Part shown: positions 1 through 8,533 of the stretch, in pieces | Numbering within the stretch: position 1 is the stretch's first letter | How the letters are laid out: every line of letters begins with the position of its first letter | Source of the DNA: Hahella ganghwensis DSM 17046 | GTDB taxonomy: Bacteria > Pseudomonadota > Gammaproteobacteria > Pseudomonadales > Oleiphilaceae | Direction of reading: 5' to 3' | Assembly (NCBI RefSeq): GCF_000376785.1 | Contig: NZ_AQXX01000080.1 | Span: forward strand, 1-39,444 | Length of the DNA stretch: 39,444 bases | Made by a program: the position numbers and the translations under genes | The notes under the pieces: generated by a model | The model's input: only the letters and a program-made list of their open reading frames with translations | What the model was told of the DNA's origin: nothing | Database searches by the model: none

Positions 1-188
1 TCAACCTAGGGTTTTCATCTATTGAACCGTAATGGTATCTCCCTTTTAATCGTCGCCGACGAATGAAACGGAATATTTTGACAGGGTAGTCGTTGTTACT
101 TTTCAAAGGCTTAGTCGTACCTTCTCAATATGGACGTTACATCTCGTCGTTAGATTATTTTATCTATCTAACCGCATAGGGATATTAC

Positions 189-3100
189 ATGAAGCGACCT
201 TCTACAGGCCTGCCTGCACAGGTTATGGCCTTTCTTTGTGCATTGCTTGTCACCCTGACATCCAATGCCGCCAATCCACTCAGTGTGGACGCATATCTGT
301 CCAACGAATCTTTATCCAACGGTGAGGATATCGAAGGATTCACCAGCACTCTCAAATGGCGGGTCAAAGAGTTTTCTCTGCCCGGTACTGGGTTGAATAT
401 TGATCTTTACCGGTCCTACGGCTACACCACAGGACTGGGAACTTTGGGACTGTGGCACATTGAGACGCCCCGCGTAGTCCTCAATGCCTCCTTTGACTAT
501 GACAAGAACTGTGACCGTATTTCCTGTCGTAATGATGGGGTTTGGAAAATCGGCACAGCACGTCTGGAGATCCCCGGCCATAAACCTCTCTCGTTAGTGA
601 AATCAAAAACAGAAGACGGAACTTTTGTTTCGGTTAACGGCCAATATGGCTGGAAAGTCACATGGTCCATCTCTGATGATAAGCTCACCATGACCGGTTA
701 TGCTCCCAATGGCTTGGTATACCGCTTTGATTATCTTGATAACGACATTTCTAAGAAGGGCATAGCCACTCGTGCCATACACGCTTCCAAAGTATCTGAC
801 CCTTATGGCAACTATCTGGCCTATTCCTACACGCGCACGCGGTCTGAAGACTCAAAGCTGACTGACAGCATTTGGCAAAGTATCGTACTGCCGAACAGTA
901 TTACGGCGTCCGATGGCCGAAAGGTGACTTTCAGCTATAAAGACATTGAAGACTTCTGGACCAAATCCAAACGCAAGCTCGACAAGATCACAGTCCACGA
1001 ATCTACCGGCAACCGTGTCTGGAGCTACGAGTACAGCCGATGGTCACACTCTGCACCGGTCGAACTTAAGCGCGTTAGACGCCCTGACGGGTTGAGCTGG
1101 TATTACACCTGTTCACTGACCAGCAGCCATCCCCGCGAACATCGCCTTTCCTCTGTAACGGTGCCCCATGGTGCGAAGATAAGTTATCACTATGACTACC
1201 AGCATGAGCTGGATTTTGGGCGAGTTGGGGTGTCTAAACGTATTCTTTCTATAGAAGGAAAGGATGACTTTATAACCACCTATTCCTATGACAAGGACGG
1301 TAATTGGCTGAAATTTATTTCTTCTAATCCCCTGTCGACCAAGATTACCACTTTTCATAATGACAAATCGAAGCTGTACTACCGAGGAAAGATTGCCAAG
1401 GAACAGGTGTTCAATAAAGCCTCGGATTCTCAGCCCTTGAGAACCACTGAGTATTCCTACAATAAGTGGAGTGCTATTGGTGACCACGACTATCTGGCCA
1501 ATCCTGTACGTCTGACTCGCATCAAGGTTGATGGTCTGTTGGAAACTCTCTATTCCAACTTTAACAGTCACTATCAGGCACGGACTGTGACCGAACGCTT
1601 GGGGGACACTTCTCGCATCACCACTTTGACCCTTGAGAATAAGATAGGTGACGGTCGCCGTTACATCGGCTTACTAAGAAAGAAATCGGTAGATGTCGGG
1701 ATTGGTAGCCATCCAGAAACGATTGTTGCTACCTACCAATACAACAACAAAGGGCGAATTGTCCGTAAAGTGGAGAACGGCCTTGAAGAGCGCTACGACT
1801 ACCACACCTCTGGCAAGCACACAGCGGGATTACTGGCCAGCCTTTACTATACGAATCATCTCGGAGAGCAGGTTGTCCAATACCCGACCTATTACCGGGG
1901 AATTGCCACTGAGGAATCTCTTCCAGAGAGAACGATTCGTCGAACAGTCGATGATCGGGGATTGATCACCTCTGAAAGTGATGGCGCAGAGAATTACACC
2001 TCCTATACCTATGATGCGATGGGGCGTGTTCGTAGCGTCCAACAACCCGAACGGACCAAGCAAATTATCACATACACCAAAAACGCCATCACGTTAAAAC
2101 GTGCGGGCTCCACATTCCAGCAAGTGGTGACTTTGGACGGCTTGGGGCGGTCAATACGAACGGACAACGAGCTGAACGGCGAAAGATTAAACTTTCTGAT
2201 TACGACTTATGACGGATTAGGCAGAAAAACCTTTGAGTCTCATCCGATGGACAGAAGCAGTAATGAAGCAGGGGTCAAGTACACCTATGATGCCTTAAGT
2301 CGCATCACCCAAATGCAGGACACAGGACGGGGCACGATGGCTGGCTATTGTTATGGCTTGAGTTGTGTTTCTGGTGCTTTACCTTCAGACACTCTGAACG
2401 CTGCCAAAGCGGCAGGTGCACGTTATGCCATTACCGAAACCAATCTGATAGACGGGAAGTTCTATAAAACACACTATCTGAAGGCGGGCTTCGGTGGATA
2501 CGGTTACCTCTACGATGTTCTGGTGTATCGCGTTATTGACCAACAGGGCAATGCTCAGGTGACCAAGTTCCAAAGGAATAAAGCGGGATTGGTGCAAAAA
2601 GTCACGCAGGACGGTGTTTCTCGGAGCTACACCTATTATGCTGGGACAGATCGAATCAAAATGATCAATGAGCCAGAGCGTCAGCCCATCACTTACACCT
2701 ACGATGAATCAGGTAACCTCCGAACCGCTCTAATCGAGGGACAGGGGAGAATCAAGTATTACTATGATGCGCTGAACCAATTGCAAAAAGTCGACTACCC
2801 ATCAGGCCATGATGTTTGGTTCCGGTATCATGCCAATGGCTTGCTCAGCTATGCCAAGAAGGGCCTGACAGCAAGGACCTATGACTACTCGGCGTCTGGC
2901 GATCTCATCAGTGAGAAACTGAAAGTTGATATTGATGGACCAGAGTACTACACACTTGCCTATCAATATGATGATGACGGCCAGTTGGAGAAGATCACCT
3001 ACCCTAACCAGTTTTTCCTGGAGTACGATCTGGACGATGCGGGACGCCCCTTGGCGCTTCATTCACCGGAAGGCACACTGATCTCTGACGTTGATTACAG

Positions 3101-4130
3101 CTATACCGGTATTACCAAGACATACACTTATGCCAATGGAATGAAGGTCTCCCAGGCCTCAGATAAAGCGGGACGGATCACTGCAATCAACAGCAATCTC
3201 GGGTCCACTGTTGTGACCAGTCAAGCCTACAGTTATGACGGACACAACAATGTGACGTCCATCATTGATCACCACGACTCTGCCAACAGTTTTAACGACA
3301 TCAAATATGACGGCCTTTCCCGTTTTATTAGTGCCGATTGTCCCTGGGGAGATTGTGGGGCTCGTTACAACAGTCGTGGAGACATCTTGAGCAAGTCCAT
3401 GGGAACTTTAGGATCACTGAAATATTTCTATGATTCCGATACCAACAGGTTGGACCACACGACCGGAACCAATTACCAATTCAAGTATGACGATTTCGGG
3501 AATGTGACGGACAATGGCCGTTTTGACATGACCTATGATCATTCCGGTGACATGCTCAGCATTGTCTCAAAGAGCGGCGATATTGATATCGATTACGAAT
3601 ATGACGCCCACAATCTGCGTACTATCGAAATCCACGGCGATAAAGCCATTATTCAGGTCCACTCCAAAGACGGAAGTGTGCTTTATGAAGAGAATCTGCT
3701 GGAGGACACGGCGACAAACTATGTGTATTTTGACGGCAAGATGATCGCGGAGATCGAACGGGATTTTCAAGCAGAATACACCTGTGAGGCAGGCTGGATC
3801 TTGGATGGCGATACCTGCACCAAAACGGTGTTTGCAGAACCAACGGAAGGTTGCTCTGAAAACCTGTCAATTTCAAACGGAATTTGCCGATGGGAAGAAA
3901 CAAGGGCGGCTAACCGCCGATGCCCTGTTGACTATGAGTATCCTTGGGGGATTTTCTGCAGCCCCGAACAAAAGGTCCAAGTGTACTACTGTGACCCCGG
4001 ATATATGAGATCGGGCAAAGAGTGTTTCAAACTTCATATCGAGCCAATCATCCTATCTTGCCCCACGGACTATAGCCTGACCGGTAATAATTGTGCGAAA
4101 ACGCAAATCAAAGCCGCAATCAGGAAGTAG
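189..4130 (+). CDS. Secreted YD-repeat (RHS-like) protein with Cys-rich repeat tail
   Basis: A 1313-residue protein with a signal peptide (about residues 1-27, ending TLTSNA) and then many YD/RHS repeats, e.g. YTYDAMGRVRSV, YTYDESGNL, YYYDALNQL and QYDDDGQLEKITYP. Such repeats build the large beta-cage shell of RHS and tripartite Tc toxins. The YD part ends at YVYFDGKMIAEIER, the point where an ordinary RHS protein runs on into its conserved core. Here it instead gains a tail (about 1199-1302) with ten cysteines spaced 11 or 12 residues apart, i.e. five repeats of about 23 residues, and then stops. An AGGGA-like ribosome site lies 6-7 bases before the ATG. The missing core is encoded by the next gene, 18 bp downstream. 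Role (shell or adhesin for the downstream toxin) is inferred. Confidence 0.85.
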   Translation: MKRPSTGLPAQVMAFLCALLVTLTSNAANPLSVDAYLSNESLSNGEDIEGFTSTLKWRVKEFSLPGTGLNIDLYRSYGYTTGLGTLGLWHIETPRVVLNASFDYDKNCDRISCRNDGVWKIGTARLEIPGHKPLSLVKSKTEDGTFVSVNGQYGWKVTWSISDDKLTMTGYAPNGLVYRFDYLDNDISKKGIATRAIHASKVSDPYGNYLAYSYTRTRSEDSKLTDSIWQSIVLPNSITASDGRKVTFSYKDIEDFWTKSKRKLDKITVHESTGNRVWSYEYSRWSHSAPVELKRVRRPDGLSWYYTCSLTSSHPREHRLSSVTVPHGAKISYHYDYQHELDFGRVGVSKRILSIEGKDDFITTYSYDKDGNWLKFISSNPLSTKITTFHNDKSKLYYRGKIAKEQVFNKASDSQPLRTTEYSYNKWSAIGDHDYLANPVRLTRIKVDGLLETLYSNFNSHYQARTVTERLGDTSRITTLTLENKIGDGRRYIGLLRKKSVDVGIGSHPETIVATYQYNNKGRIVRKVENGLEERYDYHTSGKHTAGLLASLYYTNHLGEQVVQYPTYYRGIATEESLPERTIRRTVDDRGLITSESDGAENYTSYTYDAMGRVRSVQQPERTKQIITYTKNAITLKRAGSTFQQVVTLDGLGRSIRTDNELNGERLNFLITTYDGLGRKTFESHPMDRSSNEAGVKYTYDALSRITQMQDTGRGTMAGYCYGLSCVSGALPSDTLNAAKAAGARYAITETNLIDGKFYKTHYLKAGFGGYGYLYDVLVYRVIDQQGNAQVTKFQRNKAGLVQKVTQDGVSRSYTYYAGTDRIKMINEPERQPITYTYDESGNLRTALIEGQGRIKYYYDALNQLQKVDYPSGHDVWFRYHANGLLSYAKKGLTARTYDYSASGDLISEKLKVDIDGPEYYTLAYQYDDDGQLEKITYPNQFFLEYDLDDAGRPLALHSPEGTLISDVDYSYTGITKTYTYANGMKVSQASDKAGRITAINSNLGSTVVTSQAYSYDGHNNVTSIIDHHDSANSFNDIKYDGLSRFISADCPWGDCGARYNSRGDILSKSMGTLGSLKYFYDSDTNRLDHTTGTNYQFKYDDFGNVTDNGRFDMTYDHSGDMLSIVSKSGDIDIDYEYDAHNLRTIEIHGDKAIIQVHSKDGSVLYEENLLEDTATNYVYFDGKMIAEIERDFQAEYTCEAGWILDGDTCTKTVFAEPTEGCSENLSISNGICRWEETRAANRRCPVDYEYPWGIFCSPEQKVQVYYCDPGYMRSGKECFKLHIEPIILSCPTDYSLTGNNCAKTQIKAAIRK

Positions 4131-4148
4131 CCTAAGGAGATCTCATAA

Positions 4149-5111
4149 ATGGAAATTCTAGCAAAACTTAAATACTCGCTGTGTCTGACACTGACTGTTC
4201 TGATGCTGTTGGTCAGCGCTCAGGCTCAGTCAGAAGCCCGCATCACGTTCTATCATCACGACAACCTGGGCTCGCCTATTGCTGCCAGTGACAGAGACGG
4301 CAATGTTTTATGGCGGGAGACTTACGCTCCTTTTGGGCAAAAGACGGTAAACGACAGCGCCGCTGAAGAGGAACGTGTCGGCTACACCGGGAAACTGCAT
4401 GATAACGATACGGGTCTGACGTATCTGAACGCCCGTTACTATGACCCTGTGGTCGGGCGGTTTATGGCGATGGACCCTGTAGGGCCGCTTGAGGGTGGCT
4501 TAGACCACTTTAATCGTTATGCCTATGCATACAATAATCCGCTTAAGTATATCGATCCAACAGGGGAGTGGGGGTTATGCGGAAGTTGTGGTGATTCACC
4601 TGAAGGTTTTGATCCTGAGAGGGATGCTGCACAAATTGGAACGCTTAATGACCTGGGATACAGTGATGGAGAGCGTTTTTCTGCGAAAGAGATCATGTCA
4701 TTGGACGATGTTCCCGGCTATGCTAAGACTGAAGAATTTAGCTGGAAACGACTATTGGGTGCAGTTTTTGGCGTTACTTGTCATGGAAACTGTCTAGCCA
4801 GTACAAGACCAAATCATGTATACGAAATTTATGATGTGCTAACAAATAAGACATATAAATATGGAGTTAGTGGCGTAGGTCTAACTGAAGAAGGTCTCTC
4901 AAAGCGAGCAGAGGCTCAAGTGAACAAGCTTAATAAAAAGGCTGGCTACAAAAAATATGCATCAAAACTTAAGACCCGCAATAATTTGACGCGAAGAGAA
5001 GCGGTTCGTAAGGAATTGGCACTAACCACAAGGTATGCAGTGAAGAACCAGAAGATGCCACCGGGAATGAAAAGACCAGTAGTAAGATTTAGTTTTATTA
5101 ATAGGCGATAG
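4149..5111 (+). CDS. Secreted RHS core domain protein with C-terminal URI/GIY-YIG-like nuclease toxin
   Basis: A 320-residue protein with its own signal peptide (about 1-26, ending VSAQAQ). Residues 34-140 are the RHS-associated core: YHHDNLGSP, YAPFGQKT, GYTGKLHD, GLTYLNARYYDP, VGRFMAMDP, and the boundary motif YIDPTGEWG, equivalent to the DPxGL self-cleavage site of RHS toxins. After a linker, residues 222-310 hold the variable toxin: VYEIYDVLTNKTYKYGVSG resembles the GIY-YIG signature, followed by a conserved-looking R (SKRAEAQV) and E (RREAVRKEL), as in URI-fold toxins. A nuclease function is therefore likely, not proven. The DNA becomes visibly AT-richer from about 4.8 kb, as expected for exchangeable toxin/immunity tips. 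It pairs with the gene 3 bp downstream. Confidence 0.8.
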   Translation: MEILAKLKYSLCLTLTVLMLLVSAQAQSEARITFYHHDNLGSPIAASDRDGNVLWRETYAPFGQKTVNDSAAEEERVGYTGKLHDNDTGLTYLNARYYDPVVGRFMAMDPVGPLEGGLDHFNRYAYAYNNPLKYIDPTGEWGLCGSCGDSPEGFDPERDAAQIGTLNDLGYSDGERFSAKEIMSLDDVPGYAKTEEFSWKRLLGAVFGVTCHGNCLASTRPNHVYEIYDVLTNKTYKYGVSGVGLTEEGLSKRAEAQVNKLNKKAGYKKYASKLKTRNNLTRREAVRKELALTTRYAVKNQKMPPGMKRPVVRFSFINRR

Positions 5112-5114
5112 GAT

Positions 5115-5753
5115 ATGCTTCAAGACATAACAGTATCAGCTGTGGAATCATATGAAAAAGCAGCTGAGTTTAACGGAACGACAAACTGTGTTACTTCCAT
5201 GCTCTTGTTCGAGCTCCCCAGAGATTTTCAGATTGAGAAGTACCAAAAAATTATTGTTGAGGTCGGAGGAGAGAAAAGTGACTTTTTCGAGCTTGAAAAC
5301 AATATTATTCAAATAAATAAACCCTTCGAATTTGAGCACTATTGGAAGCTTAGTGATGCCGAAGCGAAGAGATGTATTGCTCACTTAGTTCTTGAAGAAG
5401 TGGGAGGGCTTTGTGACAGATTGAGCGTCAATAAGGCCCCTCTAAATGAAAGCTTCAAGATTAACGAGGAAAAAGAATTTAAATTTGAGTATGTATACTC
5501 AACTGCGTATTCAAAAAATAAAGAGCGCAGGGCTTCTCTTTGTGTTCAGTATGGGCGGAAGAATGCGAAGATTTTAGTAGAGGTTTATGATAAGAGTGGC
5601 AATGTTCTTGGGACAGTAGATGTTGAAACTACGCTTCCTCATGAATTGATGTTTGCACAATACCTGGGAAAAGTTTCATGGATAAACGATAAGCGTTTAA
5701 AGATAACGCCTCATCAAAAGGTCTACGACCAGTATATTGTAGATCTTCCGTGA
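5115..5753 (+). CDS. Putative immunity protein for the RHS toxin
   Basis: A 212-residue soluble protein without signal peptide or membrane segment; I recognise no family. Its start lies 3 bp after the toxin stop codon, so the two are almost certainly co-translated, and it is the last gene before a strong hairpin terminator. Size, cytoplasmic character, AT-rich composition matching the toxin tip, and position directly after an RHS toxin domain are the usual marks of a cognate immunity gene. The sequence is rich in charged and aromatic residues and looks mostly beta (e.g. KILVEVYDKSGNVLGTVDVE). The assignment is by position only. Confidence 0.6.
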   Translation: MLQDITVSAVESYEKAAEFNGTTNCVTSMLLFELPRDFQIEKYQKIIVEVGGEKSDFFELENNIIQINKPFEFEHYWKLSDAEAKRCIAHLVLEEVGGLCDRLSVNKAPLNESFKINEEKEFKFEYVYSTAYSKNKERRASLCVQYGRKNAKILVEVYDKSGNVLGTVDVETTLPHELMFAQYLGKVSWINDKRLKITPHQKVYDQYIVDLP

Positions 5754-5761
5754 ATTTAGAA

Positions 5762-5796
5762 CGACAAAGGGCTGTAAGGCCCTTTGTCGCTTATTT
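5762..5796 (+). terminator. Rho-independent terminator after the RHS toxin/immunity genes
   Basis: Perfect 11-bp stem, CGACAAAGGGC at 5762-5772 and GCCCTTTGTCG at 5779-5789, with loop TGTAAG, followed by CTTATTT. It lies 9 bases after the immunity gene stop. Confidence 0.85.
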
Positions 5797-6087
5797 ACAG
5801 AAATCAAAACAAGGAAAGGACATAGCATCCTATTTCAGTTTTCGTGGCAAAGTGAGTAGCACTAGTTCATTTTTTGAATTTCGTGGACACTAGGTGGACA
5901 TTGGCTGTCGTTTCAGACTTTTTTGTGTTGCAGTGAGCTTGTTAAGTTATTGAAATTAAAGTGGAAAAATATTTTTATTTCTAGTTTTTTGGATGTGCAT
6001 AACGGATTTTGTGACCGTTAGGTGTAGGGGAAGTATATAGATCAATCATATTCAGTCTCGATGGCTGATGTTTTGTCGACAGGGGAT
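5797..6087. other. Gene-free AT-rich stretch between terminator and GST gene
   Basis: I see no convincing ORF, RNA gene or repeat here. The stretch separates the RHS locus from the oppositely oriented GST gene. Confidence 0.5.
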
Positions 6088-6696
6088 TTAGGCGCTGTAA
6101 CTTGGACGGCTGCGCATTTGATCCAGCCACCTCTGAAGATGCTTCTGCTCCGGTTGGACACGGAGGTTATTGACCTTGGAGAACTCTAGAGCGCATAAGG
6201 TGGTAATATCGGCAATGCTGTAGTAGTCGCCAACCATGAATTGATGTTCTGAGAAGTGTGTTTCCAGGAAGTTGAAATATTTTTCTGCCTGTATACGGCA
6301 AAGCTTCCCCCATTCCGGAACTTGTGGCTTGAGTCCTTTGAAATAGTCAGTGGTATGTTGAAAACACATTCCGGTAGGCATGAAAAAATACAGCTCGCTA
6401 CGCCTATTCCACATTTCCACCTGCGCTTTTTCTTCTGGGGTGCGGCCAAATAATACAGGGTCAGGTTGTATTTCCTCAAAGTAGCGGCAGATTGCGACGG
6501 TTTCGGATAGATAGTCCCCGTTATCCATTTCCAGAACAGGCACCAGACTGAACGGATTTTTCTTTTTGAAATCCGGAGAATGGTGCTCAGCCTGTTTAAG
6601 ATCAATTTCCTCAAACGCCATTTCAATTCCTTTCTCTGCCAGAAAAATCCTGACCCGACGGGGGTTTGGGGCGACTCGGGTTTCGTAGATTTTCAT
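6088..6696 (-). CDS. Glutathione S-transferase family protein
   Basis: A 202-residue protein with the GST plan. The N-terminal thioredoxin-like domain (1-80) carries NPRRVRIFLAEKGI, the cis-proline region NPFSLVPVLEMDNG, and the SETVAICRYFEE motif that binds the glutamyl part of glutathione. A helical C-terminal domain (about 90-200) has the usual ADITTLCALEF capping motif. It would conjugate glutathione to electrophiles in the cytoplasm; substrate unknown. It is divergent from a TetR-family gene, and its promoter (TTGACT, 18 bp, TATAAG) sits inside a perfect inverted repeat, so de-repression by a small-molecule ligand of the TetR protein is the likely control. Confidence 0.88.
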   Translation of the reverse strand: MKIYETRVAPNPRRVRIFLAEKGIEMAFEEIDLKQAEHHSPDFKKKNPFSLVPVLEMDNGDYLSETVAICRYFEEIQPDPVLFGRTPEEKAQVEMWNRRSELYFFMPTGMCFQHTTDYFKGLKPQVPEWGKLCRIQAEKYFNFLETHFSEHQFMVGDYYSIADITTLCALEFSKVNNLRVQPEQKHLQRWLDQMRSRPSYSA

Positions 6697-6712
6697 TCTC
6701 GGTGTCCTTGTT

Positions 6713-6770
6713 CTTGACTGATCGTTTAGGAATATTGATCTTATACAGTTTATCTAAACGATCAGTCAAG
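6713..6770. promoter_or_regulatory. Inverted repeat operator and GST promoter
   Basis: A perfect 17-bp inverted repeat: CTTGACTGATCGTTTAG at 6713-6729 and its exact reverse complement at 6754-6770, with a 24-bp spacer. On the minus strand TTGACT (6769-6764) and TATAAG (6745-6740), 18 bp apart, form a good promoter for the GST gene. One arm covers its -35 box and the other its start region. A TATAAT at 6778-6783 may be the -10 of the divergent TetR gene, though its -35 is poor. Binding by the adjacent TetR protein is inferred. Confidence 0.75.
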
Positions 6771-6844
6771 AAAAGGTTATAATCTGACCGACACCAGATA
6801 ATGATGGTGAAAATTGTTCAATATCAGCGAATACAGGAGTTCAA

Positions 6845-7441
6845 ATGGGGCGTCCCATTGCCTTTGATCCTCAGGAAAAATTACATATCGCCATGAAGTT
6901 GTTTTGGGAGCGTGGCTATGAGGCGACCTCCATGCAGCAGTTGGTCCAAGCTTTGGGGATAAATCGTTTTTCGCTATACAACTGTTATGGCGACAAGGAA
7001 TCTTTGTTTCAGCTGGCTTTGGATCACTACTTCAAGACGGTGATTCGTCGCTTGATAGATCCACTACTCAAAGAAAACGCAGATATTTATGGGGTGATTG
7101 GGTATTTGCAGCTACTGCAGACGGCCATGACGGGAAAAGGCAGCCGATGGGGATGCTTTGTCCAAAATGCCGGCATTGAAAGAGGGTTGCATGATCAACA
7201 GACTCAACAGCGGGTAGACGATTGGTATCTGCAATTGGAAACGCTGATTCGAAATGGACTACAGAGAACTGCTGAGGCGGGCAGACTCAGGGAACGTGTT
7301 CAGCCTGACCTGGCCGCTCGCTATATAGTTACTGCACTACAGGGAATTATCGCAATGCGCCGCTCCAGTACTGATGATCAGCGCTATGCTGACTCCCTTA
7401 GTTTTCTGATATCGGAAGTCGAAGACTGGGTATTAAATTGA
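6845..7441 (+). CDS. TetR/AcrR family transcriptional regulator
   Basis: A 198-residue regulator. The N-terminal TetR helix-turn-helix spans about 8-55 (ALKLFWERGYEATSMQQL-type pattern, then LVQALGINRFSLYNCYGDKESLF). The C-terminal ligand domain contains RWGCFVQNAG, typical of the NemR/AcuR-like branch, in which a cysteine may sense electrophiles. Known members repress neighbouring detoxification genes. The divergent GST gene and the intervening perfect inverted repeat fit autoregulation plus GST repression. Ligand unknown. The start follows an AGGAG-like site (ACAGGAGTTCAAATG). Confidence 0.9.
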   Translation: MGRPIAFDPQEKLHIAMKLFWERGYEATSMQQLVQALGINRFSLYNCYGDKESLFQLALDHYFKTVIRRLIDPLLKENADIYGVIGYLQLLQTAMTGKGSRWGCFVQNAGIERGLHDQQTQQRVDDWYLQLETLIRNGLQRTAEAGRLRERVQPDLAARYIVTALQGIIAMRRSSTDDQRYADSLSFLISEVEDWVLN

Positions 7442-7516
7442 TGCGTGGACAGTTCAGCCATTATTCAGTTTACAACGGTTAAAGTTTCTCCAACCAATGC
7501 AAAAGGAGAATCGTCA

Positions 7517-8086
7517 ATGAAAGCCGCAAAATTTACCGCATTAGCACTCGCACTCAGTCTTTCATTACCCGTTTTGGCTCATCATAAACCGGGTCATCAT
7601 AACGGCCCGAAAAGACCTCACGGTTCTGTCGTTTATGCCAGAGTGATGGATGTTGAGCCGATTGTGAATACCAGGGAGCAGAGAGTCCCGGTTGAAAACT
7701 GTTGGACTGAACAGGTGAGACATGAAGAACATGTTCCCGGTAAAAATCAGAATTATACCGGCACGGTTCTGGGTGGTGTGATTGGCGGGGCGGTAGGCCA
7801 CGCAGTCGGGCACAAGAAGCGTAACAAGCAAGTCGGGGCGGCTGTGGGCGCATTGCTGGGAGCTGCAATAGGACATGATGTCAGTCAGCGTAGCAGCACC
7901 GGTAGCTACAACAAGGTTTATTACACTAATGAGCGCCGTTGTGACACGACTTATGATGTTTCCTACTATGATGAGACGGTAGGATATTGGGTGACTTATC
8001 AGTATGATGGTCAGGAGTATCGTACCCGCATGGATCAGGCTCCCGGAGACAGGATTCGTGTCAGGGTTACCGTTGAACCATTCTAA
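7517..8086 (+). CDS. Glycine-zipper 2TM (17-kDa antigen-like) envelope protein
   Basis: 189 residues. I chose the ATG at 7517, not the upstream in-frame GTG at 7445, because it has AAAGGAG 9-10 bases ahead and begins a clean signal peptide (MKAAKF to VLA, about 1-21). A His-rich stretch follows (HHKPGHHNGPKRPH). Residues 82-120 form the glycine zipper (GTVLGGVIGGAVGHAVGH, VGAAVGALLGAAIGH), a membrane-inserting hairpin of the Rick_17kDa_Anti family. Cysteines at about 62 and 143 could pair in the periplasm. It is the first gene of a four-gene envelope/two-component operon. Role probably outer-membrane stability or stress; exact function unknown. Confidence 0.85.
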   Translation: MKAAKFTALALALSLSLPVLAHHKPGHHNGPKRPHGSVVYARVMDVEPIVNTREQRVPVENCWTEQVRHEEHVPGKNQNYTGTVLGGVIGGAVGHAVGHKKRNKQVGAAVGALLGAAIGHDVSQRSSTGSYNKVYYTNERRCDTTYDVSYYDETVGYWVTYQYDGQEYRTRMDQAPGDRIRVRVTVEPF

Positions 8087-8107
8087 TTAAATAACGATAT
8101 CTATCTT

Positions 8108-8431
8108 ATGGTTAAACAATACCTTGTAGTATCTGCATTGCTGGCGGCTTTGGTTGCGGGTAGCCCGGCTTCCGCCGCTTCCCGGAATAAAGACATGTTT
8201 CAGGATGGCATGCATTACCTTCAGTCAGGTCATAATTCCACAGTATTGATGTTGGCGGACAATGGTGAGGGAGTTTCCGCTTCAGAGGCGGCAAGGATTG
8301 TACAGAGCCGTACAGGTGGAAAGGTTCTCCGAGTGGAAGCTCAAGGCAGTGTCTACAAAGTCCGGGTGTTGATGCCCAATGGTGTTGTGAAAACATATAC
8401 CGTCAATCGCTCAACCGGTGGAATGAGCTAG
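8108..8431 (+). CDS. PepSY-like periplasmic protein
   Basis: A 107-residue exported protein: signal peptide about 1-23 (ending SPASA), then one PepSY-like domain (VSASEAARIVQSRTGGKVLRVEAQ, VYKVRVLMPNGVVKTYTVNRSTG). Small PepSY proteins are often encoded directly before PhoP/PhoQ- or QseBC-type systems and are thought to modulate the kinase sensor domain or periplasmic proteolysis. Here it lies about 100 bp before such a pair, so it may be an accessory sensor. The stop codon lies inside a 16-bp tandem duplication. Confidence 0.8.
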   Translation: MVKQYLVVSALLAALVAGSPASAASRNKDMFQDGMHYLQSGHNSTVLMLADNGEGVSASEAARIVQSRTGGKVLRVEAQGSVYKVRVLMPNGVVKTYTVNRSTGGMS

Positions 8432-8459
8432 CTGCATTGAATACTAGCTGCATTGAATA
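8428..8459 (+). repeat. 16-bp perfect tandem duplication across the PepSY gene stop
   Basis: CTAGCTGCATTGAATA occurs twice head-to-tail (8428-8443 and 8444-8459). The first copy contains the PepSY gene stop codon TAG. It looks like a recent slippage duplication; it lengthens the gap before the response regulator gene. Confidence 0.9.
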
Positions 8460-8533
8460 TAAGTGTGCTGCGGATGTGTTGAGCATCTTTGAAGATGGCA
8501 TGCAGTGGATTGGCGTTGAATGGGAAAGGTTGC

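Noticed and set aside
1113-1571. Long antisense ORF (152 codons) inside the YD-repeat gene
   Set aside because: A shadow of the repeat gene; no domain or start signal.
7445-7516. N-terminal extension of the glycine-zipper protein from GTG 7445
   Set aside because: It would hide the signal peptide and lacks a ribosome site; ATG 7517 has AAAGGAG at proper distance.
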